The notes: generated by a model from the letters alone, not told the origin. A DNA stretch of 64,000 nt from Mucilaginibacter mali (GCF_013283875.1 NZ_CP054139.1:3782001-3846000); one strand, 5' to 3'. Positions 1-8,257 are shown, counted from the first letter of the stretch. Made by a program: numbers and translations.

Positions 1-159
1 CCCGACGCGCAAACCAAACGTTTCGACCCCGAACTGAAGTACATAAAAAAATGGGTTCCGGAATATGCCGACTTTAGCCGGTATCCAAAACCCATCGTCG
101 ATCACGCTTTCGCGCGCGACCGTTGTCTTAAGGCATTTAAAACCGCCTTCAATAAATAA
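1..159 (+). CDS. Deoxyribodipyrimidine photolyase / cryptochrome family, C-terminal fragment
   Basis: Only the last 52 codons are present because the gene runs off the left edge. The peptide contains QTKRFDPELKYIKKWVPE followed by YPKPIVDH and a basic tail. This is the conserved C-terminal signature of the FAD-binding domain of photolyases, where the RFDP...YIRRWVPEL and P.PIVDH...R blocks recur. The enzyme repairs UV-induced cyclobutane pyrimidine dimers with blue light. The stop codon at 157-159 lies one base from the convergent stop of the next gene, so there is no room for a separate terminator. Subtype (CPD class I versus cryptochrome) cannot be decided from this fragment. Confidence 0.8.
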   Translation, partial: PDAQTKRFDPELKYIKKWVPEYADFSRYPKPIVDHAFARDRCLKAFKTAFNK

Positions 160-160
160 T

Positions 161-1129
161 TTAATCTATCGATAGTACATTCATCTCGTAACGCATGCAG
201 CTATTAACCGGGATAGTGCCATTAGCGGCAGAGATAGTGCCGTAAGCCATCCTGGATGGCATAATTAATGATAGTTTAGCACCTGGTGTTACCAATTGCA
301 ACCCTTCAACAAAACCTGCCTTAACTTCGCTGGATAATTCTGTGCTTATACCTACACCTGTGTCGTTATTATACTGGTCGCCAGTCATAAACCCATTCAA
401 TAAATAACCGGTATATTGTACAGATACGGTAGATGTATTTGTGATAGATGCGCCGCTGCCGGCCTGCAATATCTTGTAGTAAAGGCCCGATGTTGTTTTA
501 GTATAACCGGTAAGATTATTGGCGGCAATGTAATTTTTGCAAACCGCGTCATCGTAAACGTCCTGCCCGCTCACTTGCTTGCCACTTACCGGGTCGGTAA
601 CCTTATCTGTATTAATAAGGTTGATATAATAATCAAGGCCCTGGTTACCCTTTACCCTGTTATTAGCATCGCTGCTACCCGTTCCAAAACCCGATGAGCC
701 ATAGCCAAGGTGCGATGGTATCAGCACGCGCGCCCTTGTACCTTTTTTCTTTAATATATTAATAAGGGCCAGTTGCACACCTTGTGGCAAGTTATTACTT
801 GTTAGGTGCCCTACATAATTGTAAACATGGTTAACAATGGTATCTGCGGCTATAAATTGTCCGTCGAAACTTCTTACCGTAAAAACTATTGCTACCTTAT
901 CCGGGAAATCAACGGCCGATCCGGTGCCGGCGCTAAGTATTTTGTAATAAATGCCTGTAGTATCACCTGCCGACAGATCACGCTGCATCCCGGTAAGTCC
1001 GTTACCGCTGATGTAATTCTGCATTTCCTGGTCGTCAAATTGTTTTATGTTCAAATCGGTGCTTTTACGGCACGAGAACAACCCGGCGGCCACACAAAAA
1101 AACAATAGCGTAAAAAGTATTCGTTTCAT
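161..1129 (-). CDS. FKBP-type peptidyl-prolyl isomerase lipoprotein with two FKBP domains
   Basis: A 322-residue predicted lipoprotein. A short hydrophobic signal ends in the lipobox GLFSC with Cys20, so it should be membrane-anchored outside the cytoplasm. Two FKBP-like domains follow, about residues 30-175 and 195-322. Each is introduced by a YI..N.LTG segment and a GxYYKIL..G strand. Each keeps an FKBP core: V.FTVRSFDG and the AR..IPS..GYG block in the first, VQYTGYL and LI.PS.MAYG in the second. FKBPs catalyse cis-trans proline isomerisation and act as chaperones, here probably for exported proteins. It lies 6 bp downstream of a smaller paralogue and is probably cotranscribed. Whether both domains are active is unknown. 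Confidence 0.85.
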   Translation of the reverse strand: MKRILFTLLFFCVAAGLFSCRKSTDLNIKQFDDQEMQNYISGNGLTGMQRDLSAGDTTGIYYKILSAGTGSAVDFPDKVAIVFTVRSFDGQFIAADTIVNHVYNYVGHLTSNNLPQGVQLALINILKKKGTRARVLIPSHLGYGSSGFGTGSSDANNRVKGNQGLDYYINLINTDKVTDPVSGKQVSGQDVYDDAVCKNYIAANNLTGYTKTTSGLYYKILQAGSGASITNTSTVSVQYTGYLLNGFMTGDQYNNDTGVGISTELSSEVKAGFVEGLQLVTPGAKLSLIMPSRMAYGTISAANGTIPVNSCMRYEMNVLSID

Positions 1130-1135
1130 TTAAAA

Positions 1136-1642
1136 TTAGTTCGTTACATCAAAAAGTTCAATATCAAAATCAAGTATCGAATTGGCCTGCAAACCCAGCG
1201 ACAACTGATCGTATGGGCCATAAGCATACCTGGATGCTATGAGCAAACGCACCTTACCGCCTTTTTTCACTTGCGATTTGGTAAGGCCATATTGCCAGCC
1301 CTTTATCATATCACCCAGCCTGTACGATGGATGAAAATTAGTTGTTTGCGTAAACACCTTACTGCTCCCCATCACCCTGCCTTCATAACCCACAGTTAAC
1401 AACGATGAGTTAGTGATCAGCGCGGCCTCGTTACCGGTTTGGGTGTTTATAAACCATACACCGGTAGTATCGGCATTGCCTATCATCACTTTAGTTGCCT
1501 GCAGGTTATTTTTGCTGATATAATCAACAATCAGCTGGTCATCAATTTTGGCCTGTGCCTGCACTTTTTTTATAGCATCGTCAGATTTTTTGCAACCCGC
1601 GATAGCTAACACGCATAAACAAGTGATCAATACCCTAATCAT
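1136..1642 (-). CDS. FKBP-type peptidyl-prolyl isomerase lipoprotein, single domain
   Basis: A 168-residue predicted lipoprotein with signal and lipobox AIAGC (Cys17). One FKBP domain carries LTVGYEGRVMGSSKVF, GWQYGL and RLLIASRYAYGPY, matching the FKBP core strands and the SRLAYG loop. The N-terminal spacer (VDYISKNNLQATK..GNADTTGVWF) resembles the spacers before both domains of the downstream gene, so the three domains look like products of duplication. It is the first gene of a two-gene operon with the two-domain FKBP. The likely role is proline isomerase or chaperone in the periplasm. Confidence 0.82.
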   Translation of the reverse strand: MIRVLITCLCVLAIAGCKKSDDAIKKVQAQAKIDDQLIVDYISKNNLQATKVMIGNADTTGVWFINTQTGNEAALITNSSLLTVGYEGRVMGSSKVFTQTTNFHPSYRLGDMIKGWQYGLTKSQVKKGGKVRLLIASRYAYGPYDQLSLGLQANSILDFDIELFDVTN

Positions 1643-1809
1643 CTATTTTCAATCGGCAAATTTATTCTTTTAAATGGAAACATCAGCAGCTTAACATTTT
1701 TTAACATATAAAGCCGTTAAATAACCATTTTGCAGCTACATCAACAGCAAAACGAATTTTCACCGGTGATATTTCACTACCGTTCACTAATAAATTATTT
1801 AACACGATT

Positions 1810-2265
1810 TTATTCCGGCTTGAAATTTAGCGTGAGTGTATTGATCTTCTTAAGGGTATTGATCAGTTGATCTTTATCCTTTTCGCTGATGTGGGCATTC
1901 AGGTAATTGTTAAACTGCTTAACAAGCGCACGCGCCAGGTGGCGTTTTTCTTTCCCCAGGTCGGTAAGGTATATTTTAACAGAGCGTTTATCGCCTTTGT
2001 TCGATTCGCGGTAGATGAGGTCCATCTGTTCCAATTGGGTCAGCATGCGCGAAAGGCTGGTTGATTTTAGCCCAAGCAACGCGGCAACTTCCGATACGGT
2101 GTTCCCCTCCTTCTCATCAATATTAATAAGCAGGTAACCGATAGATTGAGTAATGCCAAAATCGGCCACTAACTGGTTGTAGCGGTTAGCAACCGTTTGC
2201 CAAACTATCTTCAAAAAGTAGTCTATAGTTTCCTGGTGTTTTATATTAGCCGCCATAACATTCAA
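1810..2265 (-). CDS. MarR-family transcriptional regulator
   Basis: A 151-residue protein with MarR winged-helix features. The recognition-helix region is TVSEVAALLGLKSTSLSRMLTQLEQMDLIYRE, followed by the wing DKRSVKIYLTDLGKE, and flanking helices build the dimer interface. MarR proteins are usually ligand-responsive repressors of efflux or stress genes. The gene stands alone between the FKBP operon and a divergent small gene, so the target is not evident from context. An alternative start is Met4 (MAANIKHQE). Confidence 0.85.
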   Translation of the reverse strand: MNVMAANIKHQETIDYFLKIVWQTVANRYNQLVADFGITQSIGYLLINIDEKEGNTVSEVAALLGLKSTSLSRMLTQLEQMDLIYRESNKGDKRSVKIYLTDLGKEKRHLARALVKQFNNYLNAHISEKDKDQLINTLKKINTLTLNFKPE

Positions 2266-2424
2266 AAATAAAAATAAAATCCATCAATTTACTGTACTAC
2301 AATAAATGCCCGGTTTACAGGCCAATATATCGCATAACTTCGCAATTTCTTAACCGAACTTTAAAACAAAGCTAACTTTCAAGTGATTATACTTGTATCG
2401 TTTCACTTTATTAATTTGGAAGAG

Positions 2425-2631
2425 ATGAGTTCAATACTTGAAATAACAGAAAAAGAATATTTGATCAAATTAAACCGCAGCCGGTTCAATTTATCATTTG
2501 TGCGCAGCTTGCTGAAGATGGTGGAAGTATCAAACCCGTCAGACGATGTGGAGATACCCGACAGGCATATCGCTCCAAACCAAAACCGCAATTCGGAGCC
2601 TGATTATTTCGGTTCGATAGACGAAAAGTAG
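2425..2631 (+). CDS. Small hypothetical protein (68 aa)
   Basis: A short open frame with ATG at 2425, after AATTTGGAAGAG; an in-frame ATG lies upstream at 2383. The product is mixed-charge and hydrophilic, beginning MSSILEITEKEYLIKLNRS. It has no signal peptide, membrane segment or motif I recognise. It is divergent from the MarR gene. A self-complementary repeat begins immediately after its stop. The helical, Leu-rich first half suggests a small folded domain, but expression is uncertain and no function is proposed. Confidence 0.5.
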   Translation: MSSILEITEKEYLIKLNRSRFNLSFVRSLLKMVEVSNPSDDVEIPDRHIAPNQNRNSEPDYFGSIDEK

Positions 2632-2727
2632 TTCTAAGCCTTTAGTCTCAAAAAGTAAGTCAGGGCAGATTATACCTTTAAAGGTATATCCTTTTTACTT
2701 TTAACTTTTAGACTTTGGCCTTAAGAC
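2632..2727. repeat. Self-complementary intergenic element, AAGTCTTAA-type
   Basis: The two halves are imperfect inverted copies. One begins TTCTAAGCCTTTAGTCT, the other ends AGACTTTGGCCTTAAGACT. The centre at 2671-2688 is a perfect 18-bp palindrome (TATACCTTTAAAGGTATA). It fills the whole gap between two convergent genes. A larger relative lies at 40136-40332. Confidence 0.75.
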
Positions 2728-3273
2728 TTAAAAATTGCGGTAACCGCGTACAACCTGCTTATCCATCTGTGCCATCTGGCCCTTCATCATTTTTATCTGT
2801 TCGGCCAGCAGTTTATTTTTATCGTCCTTTGCAGCTTCCTGCAAATACATTTGTGCTTCGCGCTTGTTACGTTTGGCCATAGCGATACCTGCCAGGCTTA
2901 GTTTAGCCAGCGCCACATTGTGCGACATGCGCATACCCAGGCTTAACGATTTTTTGAAATATTTTTCTGATTTCATCGGCGTGCGGCGCGATTCGATCAA
3001 GCCCATCAGCAGGTTATAGTAACCGTACTGATTTTTGTGCAGTTGCTTTTCGTAGTCGGTTATTTTCAGTAACCATCCCTCGGCTTTTTCCGAATTTTCT
3101 TTACGCAGGTAAAACTGCGCGATGATCATATTCTCGTTAAAGAAGAAGCTTAATAATACTACGCCTCCTAAAAACAACACCAGTATCCCCCAGCCCCAAA
3201 TGCCAAAACCGGCCATGGTTACGGCAGCACCCATTATCACACACGCTATAATTAAGCGAACAATATTTGACAT
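2728..3273 (-). CDS. Membrane protein with two TM helices and a TPR-like cytosolic part
   Basis: 181 residues. Residues about 5-25 and 28-45 are strongly hydrophobic and separated by GFGIWGWG, giving a two-helix hairpin at the N terminus. The rest is soluble and helical with tetratricopeptide-like periodicity (YYNLLMGLIESRR..KSEKYFKKSLSLG....ALAKLSLAGIAMAKRNKREAQMYLQEA). TPR-like repeats normally mediate protein contacts. The gene is divergent from ung. No specific function can be assigned. Confidence 0.65.
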   Translation of the reverse strand: MSNIVRLIIACVIMGAAVTMAGFGIWGWGILVLFLGGVVLLSFFFNENMIIAQFYLRKENSEKAEGWLLKITDYEKQLHKNQYGYYNLLMGLIESRRTPMKSEKYFKKSLSLGMRMSHNVALAKLSLAGIAMAKRNKREAQMYLQEAAKDDKNKLLAEQIKMMKGQMAQMDKQVVRGYRNF

Positions 3274-3346
3274 AATTTGATATACTTTTTTACAGGCTGC
3301 AAATATCCGTTAATTTGCACTCTAAATCAAATACAAAGCAATAATT

Positions 3347-4024
3347 ATGTCGATAGGATTACCGCCATCGTGGCTGGATGTTTTAAAGGGCGAATTTGAT
3401 AAGCCATACATGGCCCAACTGAAAAAATTCCTGCAGCAGGAAAAGGAAGCCGGCAAGGTAGTTTATCCCCGCAATGCCGATATTTTTAACGCGTTTAATA
3501 AAACTCCGTTTGATAAAGTAAAGGTGGTGATATTGGGGCAAGACCCCTACCACGGCCCCAACCAGGCGCACGGCCTGTCGTTCTCGGTACAAAAGGGCAT
3601 CGATATCCCACGGTCGCTTATTAATATCTATAAAGAGCTTGCTACCGATATCCCTGGCTTTGTGAAGCCATCACACGGCAACCTGGAAAGCTGGGCCGAA
3701 CAAGGAGTACTGCTGCTGAACGCCACGCTAACCGTCCGTGCAGCCGAGGCCGCATCGCACCAAAAAAAGGGTTGGGAGCAATTTACTGATGAGGTGATCC
3801 ACACACTATCCGAAAAAAAGAAAGGACTGGTATTTATCCTTTGGGGAGCCTATGCCCAATCAAAAATACCGCTGATAGATCAAAGCAAGCACCACATCAT
3901 TAAATCGGTACACCCATCGCCCCTATCGGTAGAGCGTGGTTTTTGGGGTTCGAAACCCTTTTCGAAAGCTAACGCGTTTTTGGAAAAAGAGGGAGAGACG
4001 CCGATTGATTGGCAGATACGTTAA
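3347..4024 (+). CDS. ung: Uracil-DNA glycosylase
   Basis: 225 residues, normal for family 1 UDG. The water-activating motif [18 protein letters not shown] has Asp66, and the DNA-intercalation motif HPSPLS begins at His189. LLLNATLTV and ILWGAYAQ match the uracil-recognition and core strands. It excises uracil from DNA and starts base-excision repair in the cytoplasm. A near-consensus -7 element TTAATTTG lies at 3310-3317. The gene is monocistronic, and a hairpin-forming repeat starts directly after its stop. Confidence 0.97.
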   Translation: MSIGLPPSWLDVLKGEFDKPYMAQLKKFLQQEKEAGKVVYPRNADIFNAFNKTPFDKVKVVILGQDPYHGPNQAHGLSFSVQKGIDIPRSLINIYKELATDIPGFVKPSHGNLESWAEQGVLLLNATLTVRAAEAASHQKKGWEQFTDEVIHTLSEKKKGLVFILWGAYAQSKIPLIDQSKHHIIKSVHPSPLSVERGFWGSKPFSKANAFLEKEGETPIDWQIR

Positions 4025-4117
4025 GATGTGCAAATGTGCGTATATGCAGATGTGCAAATGATGGATATGCTGTAACTTTCTCATCTGCATATTTGCACAT
4101 CCGCACATCTGCACATC
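4025..4117. repeat. Self-complementary intergenic element, GATGTGCA-type
   Basis: It starts at the base after the ung stop and ends 3 bp before the convergent Lrp-gene stop. The left half is built from units such as GATGTGCAAATGTGC. The right half is its imperfect reverse complement (CATCTGCATATTTGCACATC). It could fold into a long hairpin and serve as a bidirectional terminator, although it has no U-tract. Confidence 0.8.
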
Positions 4118-4120
4118 AGA

Positions 4121-4591
4121 TCAATACTCCAACGGCACTATCGGCTCCTTTTTACTGGTCGACATGATCATCATCGTCTGGAAGGTTTTTACCACGGGGA
4201 TGCGGCTGATCTTTTCCATGATCAGTTGCTCGTAGGCTTTGATATTGCTTACGTAAACTTTCAGCAAAAAGTCGCACTGACCAGTTACGTGGTGGCACTC
4301 GGTAATCTCTTTGATGTTTTGTATCTCATCCAAAAAAATCTGGATGGTGTTCTTCTGGTGAAAGTCCAGCGAGATCTGGATAAAGGTTTTAATACCCAGG
4401 CCCAGCTTCTCCTCATCTACCAGGGCATGATAGCTTTTTATGTATTCGGCGTTTTCCAGTTTGCGCACACGCTCAAGCGTTGGCGCCGGCGAAAGGCCAA
4501 TTTCGTTTGACAACTGCAGGTTGGTAATACGCCCGTTTTCCTGTAGTATTCTTAGTATCTGTAAGTCTGTTTTATCAAGTTCTGCTGCCAT
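4121..4591 (-). CDS. Lrp/AsnC-family transcriptional regulator
   Basis: 156 residues. The N-terminal AsnC helix-turn-helix (LDKTDLQILRILQENGRITNLQLSNEIGLSPAPTLERVRKLE) is followed by a RAM/AsnC effector domain with CHHVTGQCDFLLKVYV, the G-x-x-D turn that forms the amino-acid pocket. Such proteins assemble as octamers and adjust amino-acid metabolism genes. It is divergent from mntR across a 119-bp AT-rich gap. The target is unknown, and autoregulation is usual in the family. Confidence 0.92.
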   Translation of the reverse strand: MAAELDKTDLQILRILQENGRITNLQLSNEIGLSPAPTLERVRKLENAEYIKSYHALVDEEKLGLGIKTFIQISLDFHQKNTIQIFLDEIQNIKEITECHHVTGQCDFLLKVYVSNIKAYEQLIMEKISRIPVVKTFQTMMIMSTSKKEPIVPLEY

Positions 4592-4673
4592 GTGGGAACA
4601 AATATAGAATTAAACAAAATTAAATTTTTTACAAAACCATCAAAACAATAAATAATTTTTTTCTTGTTTGATT

Positions 4674-4689
4674 TTTAGATAAGTCTAAA
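4674..4689. promoter_or_regulatory. Candidate MntR operator upstream of mntR-mntH
   Basis: A perfect 6-4-6 palindrome TTTAGATAAGTCTAAA lies 21 bp before the mntR start and just upstream of a promoter-like element. DtxR/MntR-family boxes are AT-rich palindromes of this kind. The position would let bound repressor block RNA polymerase. Binding is inferred, not shown. Confidence 0.6.
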
Positions 4690-4697
4690 TTTATTAT

Positions 4698-4705
4698 TAG
4701 ATTTG
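4698..4705 (+). promoter_or_regulatory. Bacteroidota -7 element of mntR (TAGATTTG)
   Basis: Exact match to TAnnTTTG, five bases from the ATG at 4711. If used, transcription would begin at or next to the start codon, giving a leaderless mRNA. No good -33 TTTG sits at the usual spacing. Confidence 0.5.
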
Positions 4706-4710
4706 CCTTA

Positions 4711-5361
4711 ATGAATACTTTTACCGAGGAGAATTATCTTAAGACCATATACCACTGCGTGTTAGATTCGGGCAGCGCCAGCACCAACCAAATAGCCGCG
4801 GCCACTAATACCCGCGCCGCGTCGGTTACCGATATGCTGAAAAAGCTGGCCGAAAAGCAACTCATTAACTATACCAGGTACCAGGGGGTAACCCTGACCG
4901 AAGAAGGCGAGAAGATAGCCTTAGGCATCATCCGCAAGCACCGCTTATGGGAATACTTTTTGGTAGAAAAGCTGGATTTTAAATGGGACGAGGTGCACGA
5001 AATGGCCGAGGAACTGGAACACATTTCATCAACCGAGTTGATTGACCGCCTGGATAAGTTTATGGAATATCCTAAGTACGATCCACACGGCGACCCTATC
5101 CCCGACCGTGATGGCAAGTTTAAACGGCAGGAATTGAAACCGGTATCGGGCATGGTGATTGGCCAAAGCGGCGTAGTAGCCGGCGTTGGCGATCATTCGC
5201 CAGCGTATTTGCAATACCTCGAAAAAGCATCGCTAACACTGGGGACCAGCCTAACTGTAGTAGAAGTAGTAGCGTACGATCATTCGGTGATCATACAGAT
5301 CGACAACAAGAAGGTAAACATCAGCCGCGAGGTGGCGAAAAACTTATTGGTGGCTATATGA
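4711..5361 (+). CDS. mntR: DtxR-family metal-dependent repressor, MntR-like
   Basis: 216 residues. A winged-helix domain (about 1-65) is followed by the metal-dependent dimerisation domain and a C-terminal FeoA/SH3-like domain (about 145-214). His77, Glu100, Glu103 and His104 fall where MntR has its ligands; DtxR would have Cys at the position of Glu100, so manganese is favoured over iron. The conserved DPHGDPIP turn is present. It overlaps the mntH start by 4 bp (ATGA), so the two are translationally coupled. It probably represses the operon when manganese is plentiful, through the palindrome at 4674-4689. Confidence 0.85.
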   Translation: MNTFTEENYLKTIYHCVLDSGSASTNQIAAATNTRAASVTDMLKKLAEKQLINYTRYQGVTLTEEGEKIALGIIRKHRLWEYFLVEKLDFKWDEVHEMAEELEHISSTELIDRLDKFMEYPKYDPHGDPIPDRDGKFKRQELKPVSGMVIGQSGVVAGVGDHSPAYLQYLEKASLTLGTSLTVVEVVAYDHSVIIQIDNKKVNISREVAKNLLVAI

Positions 5362-7265
5362 GCAAAAAACATACACAAGCGCAATCTTTAGCAAACGTAC
5401 ACAGCACGGTTGATACCAATAAGGCCACCGGCTGGAAGCGCCTGCTGGCATTTATAGGCCCGGCTTACTTAGTGAGCGTAGGCTATATGGATCCCGGCAA
5501 CTGGGCTACCGACATTGCCGGCGGCAGCGCCTTTGGCTATAAACTGATCTGGGTGCTGTTCGCCTCGAACATGATCGCCCTACTGTTGCAATCGCTTGCA
5601 GCGCGATTAGGCATTGTACGCGGATTGGACCTGGCACAGGCATCAAAGCATAACTACCCGCCCTTTGTTAATTTTTGGCTATATATACTGGCGCAAATAG
5701 CCATCATCGCCTGCGATCTGGCCGAGATCATCGGGATGGCCATCGGTTTAAAACTGCTGTTCAACCTGCCGCTGATATGGGGCGTATCGCTTACCATTAC
5801 CGACACCGTGCTGATGCTTTGGCTGATGAACAAGGGCATGCGCAAGCTGGAGGGCTTTATTGTATCGATGATCTTTATTATCGGCCTGTCGTTTTTGATA
5901 GAGATGTTTATTGTAAAGCCCGATGTAATGGAAATTGCCAAAGGCTTTTTGCCCAATAACCTGTTTAAGGGCGATAAGGTAAGCCAGCAAATGTTGTACA
6001 TCGCCATCGGGATCATCGGCGCCACGGTGATGCCCCATAATTTGTACCTGCACTCGTCGCTGGTGCAAACCCGCAAGATCAACCGTACTAACGAGGGGAT
6101 CCGCTCGGCCATTAAGTTCAATTTATTCGATACCACCATCGCCCTTAACCTGGCCTTTTTTGTAAACGCGGCGATATTGATACTGGCCGCCAGCGCCTTT
6201 TTCCGTAACGGTTATTTTGAAGTGGCCGAGATCCAGGACGCCTATAAACTGCTGGAACATATCTTCGGCACAACAGCCCCGGTGTTGTTTGCTGTAGCGC
6301 TGATCGCCTCCGGGCAAAGTTCAACCATTACCGGTACGCTGGCCGGACAAATTATTATGGAGGGGCATATCAATCTGCGTATTGAACCATGGATGCGCCG
6401 CCTGTTGACCCGTTTGCTGGCCATCCTGCCGGCAGTATTCACGATATTACATTACGGCGAAAGCGGCCTTGGCGGACTCATCATCCTAAGCCAGGTGGTA
6501 TTAAGTTTGCAACTGGGCTTCGCCGTTATACCGTTGATCCACTTTACATCAGATAAAAAGCGCATGGGCGATTTTGCCATCAGCACTAAAGTTAAAATAG
6601 TAGCCTGGGCCAGCGCCATACTCATCGTATCGTTAAATGCCAAGCTGGTGGTAGACCAGGTAAACGAATGGCTGAAGGAAAGCCCTAACAGCATATGGAT
6701 GTACGCTGTGATAATTCCGGTGGTGATTGGCGTGGGGCTATTGCTTATCTACGTATTTATCCGTCCGCTGATATTTAAGTATCGCGAAACGCCTAACTAT
6801 GTGCCGCATGGCTTGGCTGAGGCTTTGGACGAGATGGATCCCATTACGTATCATCACATCGGCATCACCATCGATTTTTCGAAGAACGATAAAGACACCA
6901 TCCGCCACGCGATGATGCAGGGTGGCAAAAGGGCTAAATACACGCTGATACACGTAGTAGAAACCGCAGGCGCGCGTTACCATGGTACCGAAGTAATGGA
7001 CCATGAGACCCAAAGTGACGTGGATAACCTGGATAAGTACGTAGAAGAAATAAAAACCCTGGGCTATCACGCCTCCGCGCAAATTGGTTATGGCTTCCCG
7101 GCCGATGCCATTACCACCGTTGTAAAAAAACAGGAGGTTGATTTCCTGGTGATGGGATCGCACGGGCACAAGGTGTTGAAAGACCTGATCTATGGATCGA
7201 CGGTAGATAAGGTACGCCATAACGTGAATATACCTGTGCTGATTGTTAAGCCGCCTAAGCGGTAG
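5358..7265 (+). CDS. mntH: Nramp divalent-metal transporter fused to a universal stress protein domain
   Basis: 635 residues, about 200 longer than a plain MntH. Residues about 25-470 form an Nramp permease with the two metal-site motifs: DPGN at 45-48 in TM1 and MPH at 225-227 in TM6. It should drive proton-coupled import of Mn2+ (or Fe2+) across the inner membrane. After a linker (471-498) the C terminus (about 499-635) is a UspA domain ending in MGSHGHK...IYGSTVDKV. It contains the nucleotide-binding spacing G600-x2-G603-x9-G613-S614, so ATP or another nucleotide may gate transport. Translationally coupled to mntR. Confidence 0.92.
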   Translation: MSKKHTQAQSLANVHSTVDTNKATGWKRLLAFIGPAYLVSVGYMDPGNWATDIAGGSAFGYKLIWVLFASNMIALLLQSLAARLGIVRGLDLAQASKHNYPPFVNFWLYILAQIAIIACDLAEIIGMAIGLKLLFNLPLIWGVSLTITDTVLMLWLMNKGMRKLEGFIVSMIFIIGLSFLIEMFIVKPDVMEIAKGFLPNNLFKGDKVSQQMLYIAIGIIGATVMPHNLYLHSSLVQTRKINRTNEGIRSAIKFNLFDTTIALNLAFFVNAAILILAASAFFRNGYFEVAEIQDAYKLLEHIFGTTAPVLFAVALIASGQSSTITGTLAGQIIMEGHINLRIEPWMRRLLTRLLAILPAVFTILHYGESGLGGLIILSQVVLSLQLGFAVIPLIHFTSDKKRMGDFAISTKVKIVAWASAILIVSLNAKLVVDQVNEWLKESPNSIWMYAVIIPVVIGVGLLLIYVFIRPLIFKYRETPNYVPHGLAEALDEMDPITYHHIGITIDFSKNDKDTIRHAMMQGGKRAKYTLIHVVETAGARYHGTEVMDHETQSDVDNLDKYVEEIKTLGYHASAQIGYGFPADAITTVVKKQEVDFLVMGSHGHKVLKDLIYGSTVDKVRHNVNIPVLIVKPPKR

Positions 7266-7282
7266 ACGTTCCAAAAACAAAA

Positions 7283-7370
7283 CCCGTCATGCTGAACGTA
7301 GTGAAGCATCCCCAAACAGCAGGGCGAACTTTGTATAGTGGGGATCCTTCGCTATCGCTCAGGATGACGG
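7283..7370. repeat. Self-complementary intergenic element, CGTCATCCTGAGC-type
   Basis: The left arm begins CCGTCATGCTGAACGTAGTG. The right arm, read as reverse complement, begins CCGTCATCCTGAGCGATAGC. They pair imperfectly over about 31 bp. It follows the mntH stop. A close relative with perfect arms lies at 56751-56837. Confidence 0.8.
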
Positions 7371-7385
7371 ATTGAACCCCGTACC

Positions 7386-7408
7386 GGCTTCAGCATGCGA
7401 CTGAAGCC
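7386..7408. repeat. Short GGCTTCAG/CTGAAGCC hairpin
   Basis: GGCTTCAG at 7386-7393 and its exact complement CTGAAGCC at 7401-7408 flank a 7-nt loop. The same unit builds the compound element at 35539-35661. Confidence 0.65.
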
Positions 7409-7469
7409 AGTAAATATATACATCCAGTGTGATTTTTTTCGCATATTTGCATCTCCCAAAAGGAATGTG

Positions 7470-7922
7470 ATGAGTAAGGAAAACATCTATATCAAGAATA
7501 AAAGGGCTTATTTCGAGTACTTCATATCCGACAAATATGTAGCCGGGATAAAACTGCTTGGTACCGAGATCAAATCCATCCGCGAAGGTAAGGCTAACCT
7601 TAACGATGCGTTCTGCACATTTATCAACGGCGAATTATACGTGCGTGCCCTGCACATTTCTGAATATACATTCGGTTCGTTTTACAACCACGAGCAAAAG
7701 CGCGACCGGGTACTACTGCTCAATAAAAAGGAGTTGAAAAAACTGGCCACCAAAGGCGAGGAAAAAGGGTTTACGATTGTACCGCTTGCCCTGTTCATCA
7801 GCGAGCGTGGCTTTGCCAAATTGGAAATAGGCCTGGGCCAGGGTAAAAAGCTGTACGATAAGCGGGAGACCATGAAGGAGCGCGATACCAAGGTTGAGAT
7901 GGACCGCGCAATGAAGCAGTAA
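7470..7922 (+). CDS. smpB: SsrA-binding protein SmpB
   Basis: 150 residues from ATG 7470. That start is chosen because AAAAGGA lies just upstream and the protein then begins MSKENIYIKNKRAYFEYF, as in other SmpB proteins; an upstream ATG at 7395 would add an unrelated tail. The OB-fold core has GIKLLGTEIKSIREGKANLNDAF and the C-terminal tail GLGQGKKLYDKRETMKERD. It binds tmRNA and delivers it to stalled ribosomes for trans-translation. The ssrA gene is not in this window. Confidence 0.96.
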   Translation: MSKENIYIKNKRAYFEYFISDKYVAGIKLLGTEIKSIREGKANLNDAFCTFINGELYVRALHISEYTFGSFYNHEQKRDRVLLLNKKELKKLATKGEEKGFTIVPLALFISERGFAKLEIGLGQGKKLYDKRETMKERDTKVEMDRAMKQ

Positions 7923-7990
7923 GCTGTACTCCTTCATCTTATCCACCGCGTCATTGCGAGGCACAATGACCGGGGGGGGTTATAAGGCTT

Positions 7991-8206
7991 CTAACTCGTC
8001 TTCTTCCCCGTCAGCAATAACACAATACCGCCAACAACTAAAATACAACCTGCATAAGGCGGCCAGTTAACCGTGTGCTGCTTATCTGCCGAAACCTGGA
8101 TAGGCCCGGCATCAATTACTTTTTCCTTTTTAGTATAAGTGAAGCCGGTATAGATCAGCATAAGGATGCCGATAACCAGCAGTATGATCCCGATAGGTCT
8201 GTTCAT
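7991..8206 (-). CDS. Small two-TM membrane protein (DUF3185-like)
   Basis: 71 residues. Helix 1 (MNRPIGIILLVIGILMLIYTGF) and helix 2 (YAGCILVVGGIVLLLTG) flank a charged loop containing KKEKVIDAGPIQVSADKQHTVNWPP. This layout matches the small DUF3185 family of unknown function. It lies 51 bp downstream of the alpha-galactosidase stop, in the same direction. Its start codon is inside a perfect 13-bp inverted repeat (8201-8241). A run of eight G residues (7972-7979) follows its stop. Confidence 0.7.
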   Translation of the reverse strand: MNRPIGIILLVIGILMLIYTGFTYTKKEKVIDAGPIQVSADKQHTVNWPPYAGCILVVGGIVLLLTGKKTS

Positions 8207-8241
8207 CGCATTAGTTTTGGTATGATGATAATGCGATGAAC
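8201..8241 (-). promoter_or_regulatory. Perfect inverted repeat enclosing the start codon of the small membrane protein
   Basis: GTTCATCGCATTA at 8201-8213 is the exact complement of TAATGCGATGAAC at 8229-8241, with a 15-nt loop. In the mRNA the ATG (8206-8204) would be buried in the 3' stem. It may restrain translation, or end transcription of the upstream gene; there is no U-tract. Confidence 0.55.
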
Positions 8242-8257
8242 AGGGAAAATGTTTTAC

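Noticed and set aside
7972-7979. Eight-G run as a phase-variation tract
   Set aside because: It lies after the stop of the small membrane protein gene and outside any promoter spacing, so slippage would not switch a frame.
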